DNA from: Blautia sp. SC05B48
GTDB lineage: Bacteria; Bacillota; Clostridia; Lachnospirales; Lachnospiraceae
Direction: 5' to 3'
DNA: 64,000 nt
Assembly: GCF_005848555.1 (NCBI RefSeq)
Contig: NZ_CP040518.1
Location: forward strand, 434,001-498,000
Shown here: one piece after another, positions 53,688 through 62,521 of the stretch
Layout: each line of letters starts with the position of its first letter
Numbering within the stretch: the stretch's first letter is position 1
The notes under the pieces: model-generated
What the model saw: only the letters and a program-made list of their open reading frames with translations
The model's database searches: none
What the model was told of the DNA's origin: nothing
Position numbers and translations under genes: made by a program

Positions 53688-53970
53688 CAAGAAAAGCCCG
53701 TCTCCGACAGAATCTGGTTCTGTCAGGGACGAGCTCTAAATTCAAAATCACCCGCGGTGCCACCCTGATTCACGGTCTGACCCGTGCACTTGGCGGAATA
53801 CCTTCATATTCCCGGCAACTGACGTATGCCCTCACGTCACAGAATACTTGATACCCGAAAATATCTTTCCCTGTGCCCTCTGCGGTCCATTTGATAAACT
53901 GCCTCTCGACCCGGCTCTCACCCTCCCGGACTCTCTGTGCGCGCATGAATATCTTTATCTCCGCTTCAAC
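53688..53970 (-). ncRNA. T-box leader (tryptophan) with terminator
   Basis: Minus strand leader of trpE. The T-box core AGGGTGGCACCGCGG is at 53752-53766. A codon TGG, followed by A, lies in the expected specifier loop region (53887-53889), which matches tryptophan. The terminator stem is at about 53690-53735 (CGACAGAAT with ATTCTGTC, then TTTTC). Uncharged tRNA-Trp would favour the antiterminator and so the operon. Confidence 0.92.
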
Positions 53971-54004
53971 GGTTTAGTGGTTTACTCAATTAAATTTTTT
54001 CTAT

Positions 54005-54033
54005 AAAATAGCACAGCTTTTCTGATATGTCAA
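54005..54033 (-). promoter_or_regulatory. trp operon promoter
   Basis: Minus strand TTGACA (54028-54033), 17-base spacer, TATTTT (54005-54010), just upstream of the T-box. Confidence 0.65.
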
Positions 54034-54122
54034 TACAAAAGTTGAAAAAAATATCATTTTGTTCTATAATTGTATAAAAGTAATTGTTATAAATGTCACA
54101 TGGAAAGGACCAGAAAAACACT

Positions 54123-54800
54123 ATGGCAGAAAGAAATACAAACACCTGGCTGGATACCTCCGATCCACAGGTTTTTATCAAAAATTCCGCAAAATTTAAT
54201 GATTTAATGATGATGTATCGATGTACGGTCCGTGAGGTACGCACCAAGCTGGAAGTCCTCAACGATGAATTTTCATTGGAATATAAACGTAACCCGATCT
54301 CCTTCATCAAGACAAGGATCAAAAAGCCGGAAAGCATTTACAAAAAGCTCAAAAGGCTCGGCTATGAGTTTACTGCGGAGAATATTCAGAATCAACTGAA
54401 TGACGTGGCAGGCATCCGTGTTGTCTGTGCTTTTATCGATGATATCTACACCATTGCAGACCTGATCACCAAGCAGGATGACATTACCGTCATTCAGGTA
54501 AAGGACTATATCAAAAATCCAAAACCAAACGGCTACCGCAGTTATCACATGATTGTGGAAATCCCTGTATTCTTCTCCAAGGGAAAAACTCCCATGCGTG
54601 CGGAAATCCAGATCCGTACCAATGGAATGGATTTCTGGGCTACTCTGGAACATCAGCTGCGTTACAAACAGAATATCGAAGAAATGGACGGTTATGAGGA
54701 AGTCAGCAATGAGCTGCTGAACTGCGCTCGCGCTGTGATCGATATGGATAACGAAATGCAGCGGATCAAAAACAAGATCGGACAATTCCATGATATTTAA
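54123..54800 (+). CDS. Small alarmone synthetase-type (RelA/SpoT domain) protein
   Basis: 225 residues. Single synthetase domain, no hydrolase or TGS/ACT domain, as in RelP/RelQ-type enzymes that make (p)ppGpp. 'PESIYKKLKRLGYEFTAENI' holds the ATP-binding region, then 'LNDVAGIRVVCAFIDDIYTI', 'YIKNPKPNGYRSYHMIVEIP' and 'EIQIRTNGMDFWATLEHQLR'. The ATG at 54123 is preferred, although AAAGGA is rather far away; the ATG at 54093 has no site. Divergent from the trp operon. Confidence 0.92.
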   Translation: MAERNTNTWLDTSDPQVFIKNSAKFNDLMMMYRCTVREVRTKLEVLNDEFSLEYKRNPISFIKTRIKKPESIYKKLKRLGYEFTAENIQNQLNDVAGIRVVCAFIDDIYTIADLITKQDDITVIQVKDYIKNPKPNGYRSYHMIVEIPVFFSKGKTPMRAEIQIRTNGMDFWATLEHQLRYKQNIEEMDGYEEVSNELLNCARAVIDMDNEMQRIKNKIGQFHDI

Positions 54801-54802
54801 AA

Positions 54803-54833
54803 AACAGGTGAGGCTGTTACAGCCTCACCTGTT
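54803..54833. terminator. Shared terminator, with the araC-type stop codon in its loop
   Basis: 14-base perfect stem AACAGGTGAGGCTG (54803-54816) with 54820-54833. The three-base loop TTA (54817-54819) is the stop codon TAA of the convergent AraC-type gene. A T-run follows on the minus strand, and CTTTCTC on the plus strand. Confidence 0.85.
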
Positions 54834-55800
54834 CTTTCTCACTGTTTTTCACCCGGAACGCCCGCGGTGTCATGTGATAATGTTCCTTGAATACCCGATG
54901 AAAATAACTGTTATTTTCATAGCCTACAGCTGCAATGATGTCACTGACAGGCAGATCTGTTTCACACATCAGCTCTACAGCTTTATTCAATCTCTTTCTC
55001 TGAAGCAGCTCCTTGAAATTAAATCCTGTCGTTTTCTTGATCATTTTGCTTAAAACATGCATAGGCAGGTGAAGTCGGCTACACAGCTCAGTCAAGGTAG
55101 CAGTCCGATATTTCTGCTCAATGTAATCCAGTGTTGTCATAGAGATCATATTTTCGTACTGATTGGGCAGACGCATCTCCACATACTGCACCGCTTCTAT
55201 CAGATACATGAATATCAGGCCCATTGTGGTCTGATTGATCCGCTCTCTGTTCTCCTCACCGTTTACAAGAGAATAGATGATATTTTCCAGAAGATTCTGG
55301 ATCTGCAGCACTTCCGCAACCTTAAAATGAAGATATTCCCCACGCTCTTCATCCTGACGCAGGACATTCACCAGAAAATCTGCCAGCATATTATCATTGC
55401 CCGCCATGGAATAGGCCACATCAAAAAACTCCGGCAGCACCATAAAATTGATCGCAATATCATTCTGTCCCGCTTTCAGAATCTCATGCTTCGTAAACTG
55501 ATTGAGAAAAAGCAGCTCACCTTTGTTAACTATGACTTTTTTTCCGTCAATGATATTCGTCAGAGATCCCTCACACACATACAGCACTTCCACAAAATTA
55601 TGCCTGTGCGCCGGAAAATACACAAAACGGGTGTGTGTACGCACAGCGATCAGCCTGCCTTCTTTCAGCATCTTACGGCTGTCCACGGTAAAGTCCCGAC
55701 CGGATGTGTAGAGATCTCTATCCACCTCTGCTTCTCCATCCAGGATTTTTCTCTCTTCCTCTGTGATCTTTCTCAGCTGATCCAGTAATGCCTGCTGCAT
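54817..55800 (-). CDS. AraC family regulator
   Basis: 327 residues. The N-terminal cupin sensor has 'FPAHRHNFVEVLYVCEGSLT' and 'VIVNKGELLFLNQFTKHEIL' (written KVIVNKG in the chain). The C-terminal pair of helix-turn-helix motifs is 'TATLTELCSRLHLPMHVLSK' and 'LPVSDIIAAVGYENNSYFHR', closing with 'FKEHYHMTPRAFR'. The last codons (QVRL stop) are encoded by one arm of the terminator. It lies upstream of no obvious sugar gene on its own strand; the sugar transporter at 56015 ends towards it. Confidence 0.9.
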   Translation of the reverse strand: MQQALLDQLRKITEEERKILDGEAEVDRDLYTSGRDFTVDSRKMLKEGRLIAVRTHTRFVYFPAHRHNFVEVLYVCEGSLTNIIDGKKVIVNKGELLFLNQFTKHEILKAGQNDIAINFMVLPEFFDVAYSMAGNDNMLADFLVNVLRQDEERGEYLHFKVAEVLQIQNLLENIIYSLVNGEENRERINQTTMGLIFMYLIEAVQYVEMRLPNQYENMISMTTLDYIEQKYRTATLTELCSRLHLPMHVLSKMIKKTTGFNFKELLQRKRLNKAVELMCETDLPVSDIIAAVGYENNSYFHRVFKEHYHMTPRAFRVKNSEKEQVRL

Positions 55801-55936
55801 GTGTTTTGCTCCTTCATCTGTTCATGGTTTTCTATTCTGCTGTCCTCATTTTAACACCGCAGCCATAAGAGTACAACCAGAATCAAAAGACTGAAATTTT
55901 TTCGGAAACCTTCTATACACCAAATTCAAATATACG

Positions 55937-55970
55937 AAACAAGGCGGAGTCCAAAGACTCCGCCTTGTCC
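55937..55970. terminator. Terminator of the sugar transporter operon
   Basis: 13-base perfect stem ACAAGGCGGAGTC (55939-55951) with GACTCCGCCTTGT (55956-55968), 4-base loop. Few T residues follow, so it relies on stem strength. Confidence 0.75.
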
Positions 55971-56014
55971 CGAAAGGATTTATCATATGATTATACAGTC
56001 AATCTGAGGATTGA

Positions 56015-57082
56015 TTAGTACAGCTTAGCCATCTCCTCGATGTTGCTTGTATCGAATTTCAGAGGTGCACCAAGAACAACCTCTGTACCGCCGTCATCTG
56101 CCTCTGTTACTGTGTAGTCACCAAGGTCACCAGCTGTGAACTTGTCATCTTTAGCACCTGTGATGTCGCCGTTGATCAGAGAGATTGTTGTGTAAGCACT
56201 GAGTTTTCCAAGGCCCTGCATATCCCACAGATAGAAGTATGGGCAGGAATGAGAATCATCATCACCTGTGTACTCCTGCATCTCAGATGGAAGTCCAAGT
56301 CCTGTCAGCTTGCAGGAAGATCCGTTATCCTGAAGATATTTAGCTGCTGCTGCGATACCAACTGTTGTAGGTGCGCAGATAACTTTCAGATCCTTATAGT
56401 TCTGAAGAAGAGCTGCTGTCTGGTCTGTGGATTTCTGTGGCTCATCATCACCGTATACAACGTCTACAAGCTCAAGCTTGCTGTATTTGTCGTCGCCTTC
56501 CATGATAGTCTTCATTGCATCGATCCATGCGTTCTGGTTAGCGGACTGAGATGTAGCGGAAAGGATAGCGAACTGTCCCTCACCACCGGAAATATCAAGA
56601 ACTGCATCCATAAGTGCCTGAGCAACTTCTTTTGTACCAGCCTGGTTTACGAAAATCTCACGGCTGTCTTTGTTCGGTGCGGAGTCGAAGGAAGATACTT
56701 TGATTCCCTCATCCATAGCTTCCTCAAGCTTAGCCTGAAGAGCGTTAACATCGTTAGCGGAGATACAGATTGCATCGAAGTCCTGGGAAATCAGGTTGTC
56801 AAGAACCTTGATCTGTGCATCAGCTGTAGCTGTCTCAGGATAAACGACCTGAACCTCGCCACCTTCAGCCTCTACTGTCTCCTGGAAAGATTTCGCTGCG
56901 ATCTCGAAGAATGCGTTACCGGCTGCTTTACCAACCAGAGCGATCTTTTTGCCTTTTGCGGAATCGCCAGCTGCTGCTTCTGTCTTAGTATCTTCGGATT
57001 TGTCATCTGCTGCAAGAACCGGGCAAACTGTACCAAGAACCATTGCTCCACAAAGGATTGCGCTAATTACCTTTTTTTTCAT
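56015..57082 (-). CDS. Sugar ABC transporter substrate-binding protein (RhaS/LsrB type)
   Basis: 355 residues. Signal peptide at 1-24 ('MKKKVISAILCGAMVLGTVC' then PVLAADD). Its one cysteine, at position 20, might act as a lipid anchor. The periplasmic-binding fold reads 'KKIALVGKAAGNAFFEIAAK', 'DNLISQDFDAICISANDVNA', 'IKVSSFDSAP' and 'GLGLPSEMQEY'. This type binds rhamnose or autoinducer-2. It is the last gene of its operon, after a hairpin. GGAGGAACAAC precedes the ATG. Confidence 0.9.
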   Translation of the reverse strand: MKKKVISAILCGAMVLGTVCPVLAADDKSEDTKTEAAAGDSAKGKKIALVGKAAGNAFFEIAAKSFQETVEAEGGEVQVVYPETATADAQIKVLDNLISQDFDAICISANDVNALQAKLEEAMDEGIKVSSFDSAPNKDSREIFVNQAGTKEVAQALMDAVLDISGGEGQFAILSATSQSANQNAWIDAMKTIMEGDDKYSKLELVDVVYGDDEPQKSTDQTAALLQNYKDLKVICAPTTVGIAAAAKYLQDNGSSCKLTGLGLPSEMQEYTGDDDSHSCPYFYLWDMQGLGKLSAYTTISLINGDITGAKDDKFTAGDLGDYTVTEADDGGTEVVLGAPLKFDTSNIEEMAKLY

Positions 57083-57122
57083 TGTTGTTCCTCCCTATAA
57101 GAATATAATTTTTTTATATGCT

Positions 57123-57151
57123 GCTGCCTCCGCTACACCAATGGAGGCAGC
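57123..57151. promoter_or_regulatory. Intercistronic hairpin before the binding protein gene
   Basis: Stem GCTGCCTCC (57123-57131) with GGAGGCAGC (57143-57151), with no T-run on the minus strand. It lies between the last permease and the binding protein, where such stems often stabilise the transcript of the highly needed binding protein. Confidence 0.5.
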
Positions 57152-57181
57152 TAACAATCATATGAGTTTCAAAAGTGATAT

Positions 57182-58189
57182 TTAGTTTTTCTTCATTGCG
57201 ACTGCTTTTTTCACATCGCCGATGATATTCGGAAGAGCTACTGCTGCTACCAGAAGTACACCGATGATGAGAAGGATCACCTGTGCATTTACGTTCTTCT
57301 GTCCAAGGCCAACTCGTAAGCATACGATGATGAATGCAGAAATGATACCGCCGGCCAGGTTTCCTTTACCACCTGTGGAGGAGATACCTCCGAATACTGC
57401 CATTGCGATGGCATCCATCTCAAATCCGTTACCGGTCGTTGTGTTTGCACCGTAGGAAGAGGATACCAGGAACACTGCACAAAGTCCAGACATAAGCCCC
57501 ATAATTGTATAGATGATGAAACGGATCTTCTCTACGTGGACACCTGCGTAATAAGCTGCCACACGGTTTGTTCCGATCGCATATGTACGGCGTCCGAATG
57601 TGCTCTTTCCAAGGAAGATTGCAAAGATCACACCAAGGATCAGTACCAGGAAAAGAATATATGGAACATTTCCAACCTTTCCACCGATGGCACGGAAGCC
57701 GTCTGTGTTTGTGATTGCAATACTTCCGCCGGCTCCAAGTGTTACCTCAGCGATACCACGGAAGATGATCTGTGTTGCCAGTGTTACGATCATTGGAGGC
57801 AGCTCCTTGAAACGGGTAAGGATAAATCCGTTAACCGCACCACAGAGGGCACCAACAACCAGTGCTGTAAGTACTACTACAATGAACGGAGCGTTTGTGT
57901 TGCAGACCATACAGCTTAAGGTAGCGGAGAGACACACGATCGCACCTACGGAAATATCGATCTCGCCTAATACCAGGATGTACGCCATCGGGAACATCAT
58001 GAATACCTCTGCAAGGTAAACCGGCATCTGACGAAGAACACTCTTCATATTATAAAACTCAGAAAATGATGCGCAGAAAATATTTACCAGGATAAAGAGA
58101 ATGACCAGGATGCCTTCCCAACTGAATATGATGTGTTTCATCGGATTTTCCGGCACATTGTTAATACTTCTTCCAGATTTTCCAGCCAT
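57182..58189 (-). CDS. Sugar ABC transporter permease (RhaQ/LsrD type)
   Basis: 335 residues, BPD_transp_2 family with about 8-10 helices. 'FMMFPMAYILVLGEIDISVG' and 'AIVCLSATLSCMVCNT' hold the G-E-I-D-I-S-V-G motif, and 'AIGTNRVAAYYAGVHVEKIR' is the coupling loop to the ATPase. GGGAGATGTAAATC precedes the ATG. It starts 3 bases after the other permease gene, and both belong to one heterodimer. Confidence 0.92.
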   Translation of the reverse strand: MAGKSGRSINNVPENPMKHIIFSWEGILVILFILVNIFCASFSEFYNMKSVLRQMPVYLAEVFMMFPMAYILVLGEIDISVGAIVCLSATLSCMVCNTNAPFIVVVLTALVVGALCGAVNGFILTRFKELPPMIVTLATQIIFRGIAEVTLGAGGSIAITNTDGFRAIGGKVGNVPYILFLVLILGVIFAIFLGKSTFGRRTYAIGTNRVAAYYAGVHVEKIRFIIYTIMGLMSGLCAVFLVSSSYGANTTTGNGFEMDAIAMAVFGGISSTGGKGNLAGGIISAFIIVCLRVGLGQKNVNAQVILLIIGVLLVAAVALPNIIGDVKKAVAMKKN

Positions 58190-58192
58190 GAT

Positions 58193-59185
58193 TTACATCT
58201 CCCTTCCCTTTAATGCGTTTTTATCTGCGATTCTCTGCAGAACAACGTTGATCACAACTACTACCAGGATGATAACACCCTTGATCATGTTCTGCCACAG
58301 TGAACTGATACCTACAAGCGGAAGAGCTTTTGCGATCGTTGCAAGGATAATGGAACCGAGGAATGCACCTACTACGGTTCCACGTCCACCACTCATGCTT
58401 ACACCACCGATAACGCAGGCTGCGATAACATCCATCTCACCGCCGTACTGCATATCAGGCATTGCAGAAGCATAAACAGATACCTGAAGTGCTCCGCCAA
58501 GACCTGCGAGGAATCCCATGATCACATATACAAGAAGGTTGATATTCTTTGCATTGATACCGGAAACCTGTGCTGCGCTTGCATTACTTCCTACTGCGTA
58601 GATCCTTCGTCCCGTTCTTGTCCATTTCATAAAGAAGAAGAATACCACGTAGCATACGATGATCACCCAGATAACCTTGTTGATGCCAAGGAAGCTGGTT
58701 GTTGCAAAATTCTTAAACTCACCGAGAGCTGCGGCACTTGCCCATTCACCACCGTGGGAAACAAGATAACCCATTGCTCTGTAGATGTACATAAAGCCCA
58801 TGGTTGCAATGATAGGCGGAACGTTTGCTCTTGAGATCACAAGACCTACAACCAGTCCGCAGGCAATACCGATCGCCATTGCAATGATGAAAGCAAGTAA
58901 TGTACTTGTAATATGTCCATATTTCAGGAGCATACCGATGGACATACCGGAAAGTGCCAGAGTTGACATGATGGAAATATCGATTCCGCCTACCAGCATG
59001 ACACACAGCATACCAAGTGACATTACCATTGTTACTGCATTATTTTTCAGCATCTCCATGAGTGACTTCGGCGTAAGGAATGACGGGCTGATCACTGTGA
59101 CAACGGCAAACAGCACGACCACGATAATTGCCAGCAGAGCCTCTCGGGAGCCTGTAATCTTCTTGATAACAGATTTCTTTTCCAT
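58193..59185 (-). CDS. Sugar ABC transporter permease (RhaP/LsrC type)
   Basis: 330 residues, BPD_transp_2 family. 'MSLGMLCVMLVGGIDISIMS' carries the G-x-I-D-I-S motif; 'AVGSNASAAQVSGINAKNIN' is the ATPase contact loop; 'GEMDVIAACVIGGVSMSGGR' is the conserved late helix. It overlaps the ATPase stop by one base (TAATG), so the two are translationally coupled. Confidence 0.92.
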   Translation of the reverse strand: MEKKSVIKKITGSREALLAIIVVVLFAVVTVISPSFLTPKSLMEMLKNNAVTMVMSLGMLCVMLVGGIDISIMSTLALSGMSIGMLLKYGHITSTLLAFIIAMAIGIACGLVVGLVISRANVPPIIATMGFMYIYRAMGYLVSHGGEWASAAALGEFKNFATTSFLGINKVIWVIIVCYVVFFFFMKWTRTGRRIYAVGSNASAAQVSGINAKNINLLVYVIMGFLAGLGGALQVSVYASAMPDMQYGGEMDVIAACVIGGVSMSGGRGTVVGAFLGSIILATIAKALPLVGISSLWQNMIKGVIILVVVVINVVLQRIADKNALKGREM

Positions 59186-60690
59186 TATTTAGTCCCCTTT
59201 CCAGTGCTCTTTTCCATGGACAGCTCAAGGATTCCTTCCTGTGTTGCCTCTCCTCTGTTCAGTTCTCCTGTCTTACGGCCATTACACATAACGATGATAC
59301 GGTCTGCCATACCCAGGATCTCCGGCATCTCGGAAGAAATCAGGATAATCGCATAGCCCTTCTTCGCAAGATCTCCCATGATCGCATAGATCTCGGCTTT
59401 TGCACCAACATCGACACCCTTTGTCGGCTCATCCATGATAACGACCTTCATTTCCTGAGCAAGTGCCTTGGCAACAACAACCTTCTGCTGGTTACCACCG
59501 GACAGTGAACTTGCAGGCTGGAAAATATCAACAGCCTTGGTATCTACTTCTTCAAGAAGCTTCTTGGAAAGCTCTCTTTCTGCTTTCTCGTCATTGAATC
59601 CGGATTTTGCATATTTGCTGATGATCGGAAGTGTTACGTTTCTTCCAAGTCCCCAGCTCATGACAAGGCCCTGCTTCTGTCTGTCCTCAGGAAGAAGGAT
59701 AATACCTTTTTCCATTGCTTCGGAAGGAGTCTTGATATAAACCTCTTTTCCCTCAAGGAAAACCTTTCCTTCGTCCGGACGGGTGATTCCACAGACAGCT
59801 TCCATAACCTCTGTACGTCCTGCACCAACCAGACCTGTAAGACCTACGATCTCGCCTGCATGTACATTGAAAGAAACATCCTTGAAAAATCCTGTTCTGG
59901 AAAGATGTTCGATACGGAGCATCTCATCTCCCAACTCAACTTCCGGTTTCGGGAACAGATCATTGATCTCACGGCCAACCATTGCCTTGATCAGATCTGC
60001 GTTTGTGATTCCATCTACATCATAGGTTCCAATGTACTGGGAATCACGGAATACGGTAACTCTGGAAGCCAGACGGTACATATCTTCGAAACGATGGGAG
60101 ATAAAGATAATGGAAACACCATTCTCTTTCAGCTTGTCAACCAGTGTGTAAAGCTTCTCGGACTCGTTTCTGGTAAGTGCTGCTGTAGGCTCATCCAGAA
60201 TGATGATCTTTGCATTTGTGGAAAGTGCTTTGGCGATCTCAACCATCTGCTGCTGTGCAACAGAAAGAGTTCCCATCTCAGCGGTTGCATCAAAATCTGC
60301 ATCCAGCTCACCTAAGTACTTGTTCGCCTCCTGATTCATCTCTTTCCACTGGATCATATGATGTTTGATGATCTCGTGACCCATAAAAATATTTTCTGCA
60401 ACTGTAAGGTGCGGATATGATGTCGGATGCTGATATACGGCTGCAATACCTGCCTCCTGAGCATCCTTCGGACCCTTGAAGTCAACCTTCTGTCCGTTCA
60501 GGAACATCTCACCTTCTTCTGCTTTATGTACTCCGGTAATAACCTTGATAAACGTAGATTTACCAGCACCATTCTCACCCATCAGCGCGTGAACCTCACC
60601 AGGCTTGAGCTGGAACTGTACATTATTCAGAGCTTTGACACCGGGGAATATCTTCGTAATACCTTTTAATTCAAGAACATATTCTGACAC
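59185..60690 (-). CDS. Sugar ABC transporter ATP-binding protein (double ATPase)
   Basis: 501 residues with two ABC domains, as in RbsA, RhaT and LsrA. First domain: Walker A 'GENGAGKSTFIKVITG', signature 'LSVAQQQMVEIAKAL', Walker B 'IIILDEPTAAL'. Second: degenerate Walker A 'GLVGAGRTEVMEAVCG', signature 'LSGGNQQKVVVAKALAQ', Walker B 'VVIMDEPTKGVD'. The start is GTG at 60690, preceded by GGGAGGAGAAAGAGCC; the ATG at 60744 is upstream of the promoter. First gene of the operon. Confidence 0.94.
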   Translation of the reverse strand: MSEYVLELKGITKIFPGVKALNNVQFQLKPGEVHALMGENGAGKSTFIKVITGVHKAEEGEMFLNGQKVDFKGPKDAQEAGIAAVYQHPTSYPHLTVAENIFMGHEIIKHHMIQWKEMNQEANKYLGELDADFDATAEMGTLSVAQQQMVEIAKALSTNAKIIILDEPTAALTRNESEKLYTLVDKLKENGVSIIFISHRFEDMYRLASRVTVFRDSQYIGTYDVDGITNADLIKAMVGREINDLFPKPEVELGDEMLRIEHLSRTGFFKDVSFNVHAGEIVGLTGLVGAGRTEVMEAVCGITRPDEGKVFLEGKEVYIKTPSEAMEKGIILLPEDRQKQGLVMSWGLGRNVTLPIISKYAKSGFNDEKAERELSKKLLEEVDTKAVDIFQPASSLSGGNQQKVVVAKALAQEMKVVIMDEPTKGVDVGAKAEIYAIMGDLAKKGYAIILISSEMPEILGMADRIIVMCNGRKTGELNRGEATQEGILELSMEKSTGKGTK

Positions 60691-60720
60691 GGCTCTTTCT
60701 CCTCCCTTTCCTTTGATCTG

Positions 60721-60811
60721 ATTATATTCTATCATCCGGCCCACAGGCTGATAATGGGAATATTTTTGGATAAGGGTAAAATATTATTCTTTTCCCTGTA
60801 AAATATTACTC
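60721..60811 (-). promoter_or_regulatory. Promoter and direct repeats of the sugar ABC operon
   Basis: A -10 TATAAT (60721-60726, minus strand) lies about 31 bases before the GTG, with no good -35. On the plus strand, two copies of GTAAAATATTA-T/C-TC occur at 60776-60789 and 60798-60811, 22 bases start to start. This suits an activator of the AraC/YesN kind binding two turns apart. Confidence 0.55.
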
Positions 60812-60868
60812 ATAAACCATTATCCCATTCTCGTATTTCTATATACTTTATGCTATAATGATAACGCT

Positions 60869-60911
60869 GACGTTACAGTTTTCTGGGAATATAAACAGAA
60901 CTGTAAACGTC
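60869..60911. repeat. Inverted repeat in the leader of the YesN-type gene
   Basis: GACGTTACAGTT (60869-60880) and AACTGTAAACGTC (60899-60911) pair with one extra base. An extended -10, TGCTATAAT (60851-60859), lies just before, so the repeat falls at or just after the transcription start. It may be an operator or an RNA stem. Confidence 0.55.
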
Positions 60912-60955
60912 CGATTTACAAAGCTATGAAGCTATGCTCGATTGGAGAACTGTAT

Positions 60956-62521
60956 ATGAAATTACTGATCGTTGATGACGAAGAACTTACGCGTACCGGG
61001 CTGATCTCATCTATCGACTGGGATTCTCTGGGGATCACCGAGATCCTTCAGGCAGACGATGGTGTGAACGGACTGGAAATGGCCAAACTGTATAAACCGG
61101 AGATCATTCTCTGCGATGTACGGATGCCACGGATGACCGGCATTGCCATGCTGGAACGTCTGGAAAAATTCCTGCCGGACAGTATCCCTATCTTTATGAG
61201 CGGATATTCTGACAAAGAGTATCTGAAAGCTGCCATCAAACTAAAAGCCATCAATTACATCGAAAAGCCTCTGCATCCCGAGGAAGTACAGGCTGCAGTT
61301 CTGGAAGCGCAGACTCTTTACAAACAAAAGCTCCGCTCCCATCGTGGCGAAGCGATCCATTCCCAGGAAATCGCCACCCGGCTGGCACAACAGCTGACTC
61401 TTCCACCTTCCGATAACAACAAAATTGCAGCTCTCTGTCTGGAGCTGGGACAGTCGGAACTTCTTGAGAACGGCATGAATTTTACCTCTGTGATCGTGAA
61501 GCTCAATGGATCTGTGGAGGCCTCCGGCATTTTCCTGGAAGATCTCCAGAACGACATTTCCCGTTTTCTGGAGCATTACCATCTGAAATGTCTTTTTGCG
61601 GAAAAAAGGGTTCAGTATCTGGTTCACCATATATATGGAAGAAATGCACTTTCCCCGACTACCCTTTCCGCAGTGGGAAGCTATATTTCCAGACAATATG
61701 ACACCTGCGGAAAGCATCTGATCGCAGCCGGAAATACCGTAACGGATATTTTCAGGGTTTATCAGTCCTACGCTTCTGCCGTGATCCTTCTGCAGAACTG
61801 TTTTTTCTTTCCGGAAAAAACATTTCTGACGGAAAATGCCATCCGCCGGCTTTCCCCGAAGGGACCGGTTCCGGATTTCCTGCAGTCACCGGAAAATACT
61901 TTTTCCAAATATCTCCTGGCCGGAGAAGAAGAACACTGTTCTCAGTTTCTTGATGAGCTTTTCCGGTATTACAGCTGCAATCACACATTTATGCCCAACC
62001 AGATCCGTGATCTTTATTACCAGCTGTTTAATACACTTTCGGCTTCCCGTAAAAAAAATCAGCTGGAAACCGAACTTCATGAAAAGCAGGATCTGATTGT
62101 GGATACGTTAAACAACGCCTTCACCTACGAAGAGCTTCACAAAGCTCTGAAAGAAAAAACCGCCCAGTATTTTGAAGATGCGAAAAATTCCCAGCCGGAA
62201 AATTCCACGATCTTTATGATCAAGGATTATATCAGCCGGAACTATATGAACGATACACTTTCCGTAAAAGATATCAGCGGCCATGTATACCTTTCCGCAT
62301 CTTATGTATGCACTTTTTTCAAAAGTGAGACCGGACAGACTCTCAATCAATATCTGACAGAATACCGAATGGAAAAGGCCAAGCAGCTGCTTTCCGATCC
62401 CAGATACAAGATTTCCGAGATTTCTTCCAAGGTAGGCTATACGGATGGTAATTACTTCGGAAAAAGCTTCAAAAAATACTCCGGCTTTTCCCCGTCTGAA
62501 TACCGGGAGAAAATGTCATGA
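60956..62521 (+). CDS. YesN-type response regulator (receiver plus AraC HTH)
   Basis: 521 residues. Receiver domain 1-120: 'MKLLIVDDEELTRTGLISSI', phospho-acceptor Asp in 'IILCDVRMPRMTGIAMLE', 'IFMSGYSDKEYLKAAI' and Lys in 'INYIEKPLHPEEV'. A long middle region of about 270 residues is not recognised. The AraC pair at the end is 'NDTLSVKDISGHVYLSASYV' and 'YKISEISSKVGYTDGNYFGK', with 'FKKYSGFSPSEYREKM'. ATG 60956 has GGAG upstream. It overlaps the kinase by 4 bases and is divergent from the sugar ABC operon, its likely target. Confidence 0.94.
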   Translation: MKLLIVDDEELTRTGLISSIDWDSLGITEILQADDGVNGLEMAKLYKPEIILCDVRMPRMTGIAMLERLEKFLPDSIPIFMSGYSDKEYLKAAIKLKAINYIEKPLHPEEVQAAVLEAQTLYKQKLRSHRGEAIHSQEIATRLAQQLTLPPSDNNKIAALCLELGQSELLENGMNFTSVIVKLNGSVEASGIFLEDLQNDISRFLEHYHLKCLFAEKRVQYLVHHIYGRNALSPTTLSAVGSYISRQYDTCGKHLIAAGNTVTDIFRVYQSYASAVILLQNCFFFPEKTFLTENAIRRLSPKGPVPDFLQSPENTFSKYLLAGEEEHCSQFLDELFRYYSCNHTFMPNQIRDLYYQLFNTLSASRKKNQLETELHEKQDLIVDTLNNAFTYEELHKALKEKTAQYFEDAKNSQPENSTIFMIKDYISRNYMNDTLSVKDISGHVYLSASYVCTFFKSETGQTLNQYLTEYRMEKAKQLLSDPRYKISEISSKVGYTDGNYFGKSFKKYSGFSPSEYREKMS

